Positions 63,719 through 64,000 of a stretch of 64,000 nt of DNA are shown here, one piece after another. The position numbers and the translations under genes are program-made. This stretch comes from Raphanus sativus (Eukaryota > Streptophyta > Magnoliopsida > Brassicales > Brassicaceae): assembly GCF_000801105.2 (NCBI RefSeq), contig NC_079516.1:46418908-46482907 (forward strand). Direction: 5' to 3'. The notes beneath the pieces were generated by a model. It did no database searches. It had not been told where the DNA came from and saw only the letters and a program-made list of their open reading frames with translations. The stretch's first letter is position 1, and each line of letters opens with the position of its first letter.

Positions 63719-64000
63719 AGCAAATCTCTTAACCATGTATCCACAACAGTCATAAGTAGAAAAAGCTTCATTTTTGTATTTGTTAGCTGATTAACTCCAA
63801 ATTTATCATCGGTACGGGTTAAACCTTAATCTCAAATAAGAAGAGCTAATTCGTATATTTATAACCATATAGAGTATAGACGTAGCTACTAGTTGTTTTT
63901 CACGAGGGACTAAATTGGACTACTTTGCATAGTACTCCATGCTAAAGCGTAATCAATCAGACTCATGTAATAAAATCAACCAGATTTTTAAATTTCTGTA
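63341..64000. other. 3' flank, AT-rich
   Basis: 3' UTR of YJU2-like copy 2, with imperfect tandem words (AAAGAGTTT...GATGATTTTTA near 63428 and 63480) and a TA microsatellite at about 63684-63714. No gene recognised to the window end. Confidence 0.45.

Overview
This is a nuclear segment of a Brassicaceae plant, probably Brassica or a close relative. Genes have GT-AG introns, intergenic DNA is AT-rich, and there are many small non-autonomous transposons. Gene content and order match Arabidopsis chromosome 2 around At2g29130-At2g29410 as I recall it: laccase, SRRM1/PWI splicing factor, L-type lectin receptor kinase, tropinone-reductase-like SDR cluster, HAI3-type PP2C, TOPP1, and an MTPB1 relic. 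Identities come from recognising protein motifs, not from a search.

Left part (1-12000): a six-exon laccase (minus), an eight-exon SR-rich PWI-type splicing protein (plus) with a telo-box/site II promoter, and an intronless lectin receptor kinase (minus) whose kinase domain has lost the HRD aspartate. Middle (13000-34000): three intact tropinone-reductase-like genes (plus), a decayed fourth, a Harbinger-like element carrying three broken exons of an XBAT34/35-like gene, a clade A PP2C (HAI3-like) with a repeat-rich leader, a 5'-truncated LINE and a fourth intact SDR gene (minus). From 34000 to 48600: a transposon-rich block, a 14-exon peroxisomal CHY1-like hydrolase with PTS1 and a GC-AG intron, TOPP1 (minus), a fifth intact SDR gene and two relics. 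Right part (48600-64000): Helitron-type repeats, hAT MITEs, an MTPB1 pseudogene, a 5.5 kb MULE with 9-bp target duplication that carries a transposase gene split by a Helitron plus a convergent GRF zinc-finger gene, and two inverted intronless YJU2/CWC16-like genes separated by a Stowaway that is itself split by a Helitron.

The five intact SDR genes share identical exon lengths (65/208/217/107/192 bp) and each encodes 262 aa. They fall into two promoter classes, one with a conserved TGACG element. Functionally the window combines phenolic oxidation (laccase), SAG13-like reductases, ABA signalling (PP2C), Ser/Thr dephosphorylation (PP1), peroxisomal acyl-CoA hydrolysis and splicing factors. 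There is no sign that these act as one pathway beyond the SDR tandem array.

Exon boundaries were worked out by hand from splice consensus and frame continuity. They were checked by the coding length being divisible by three with no internal stop.
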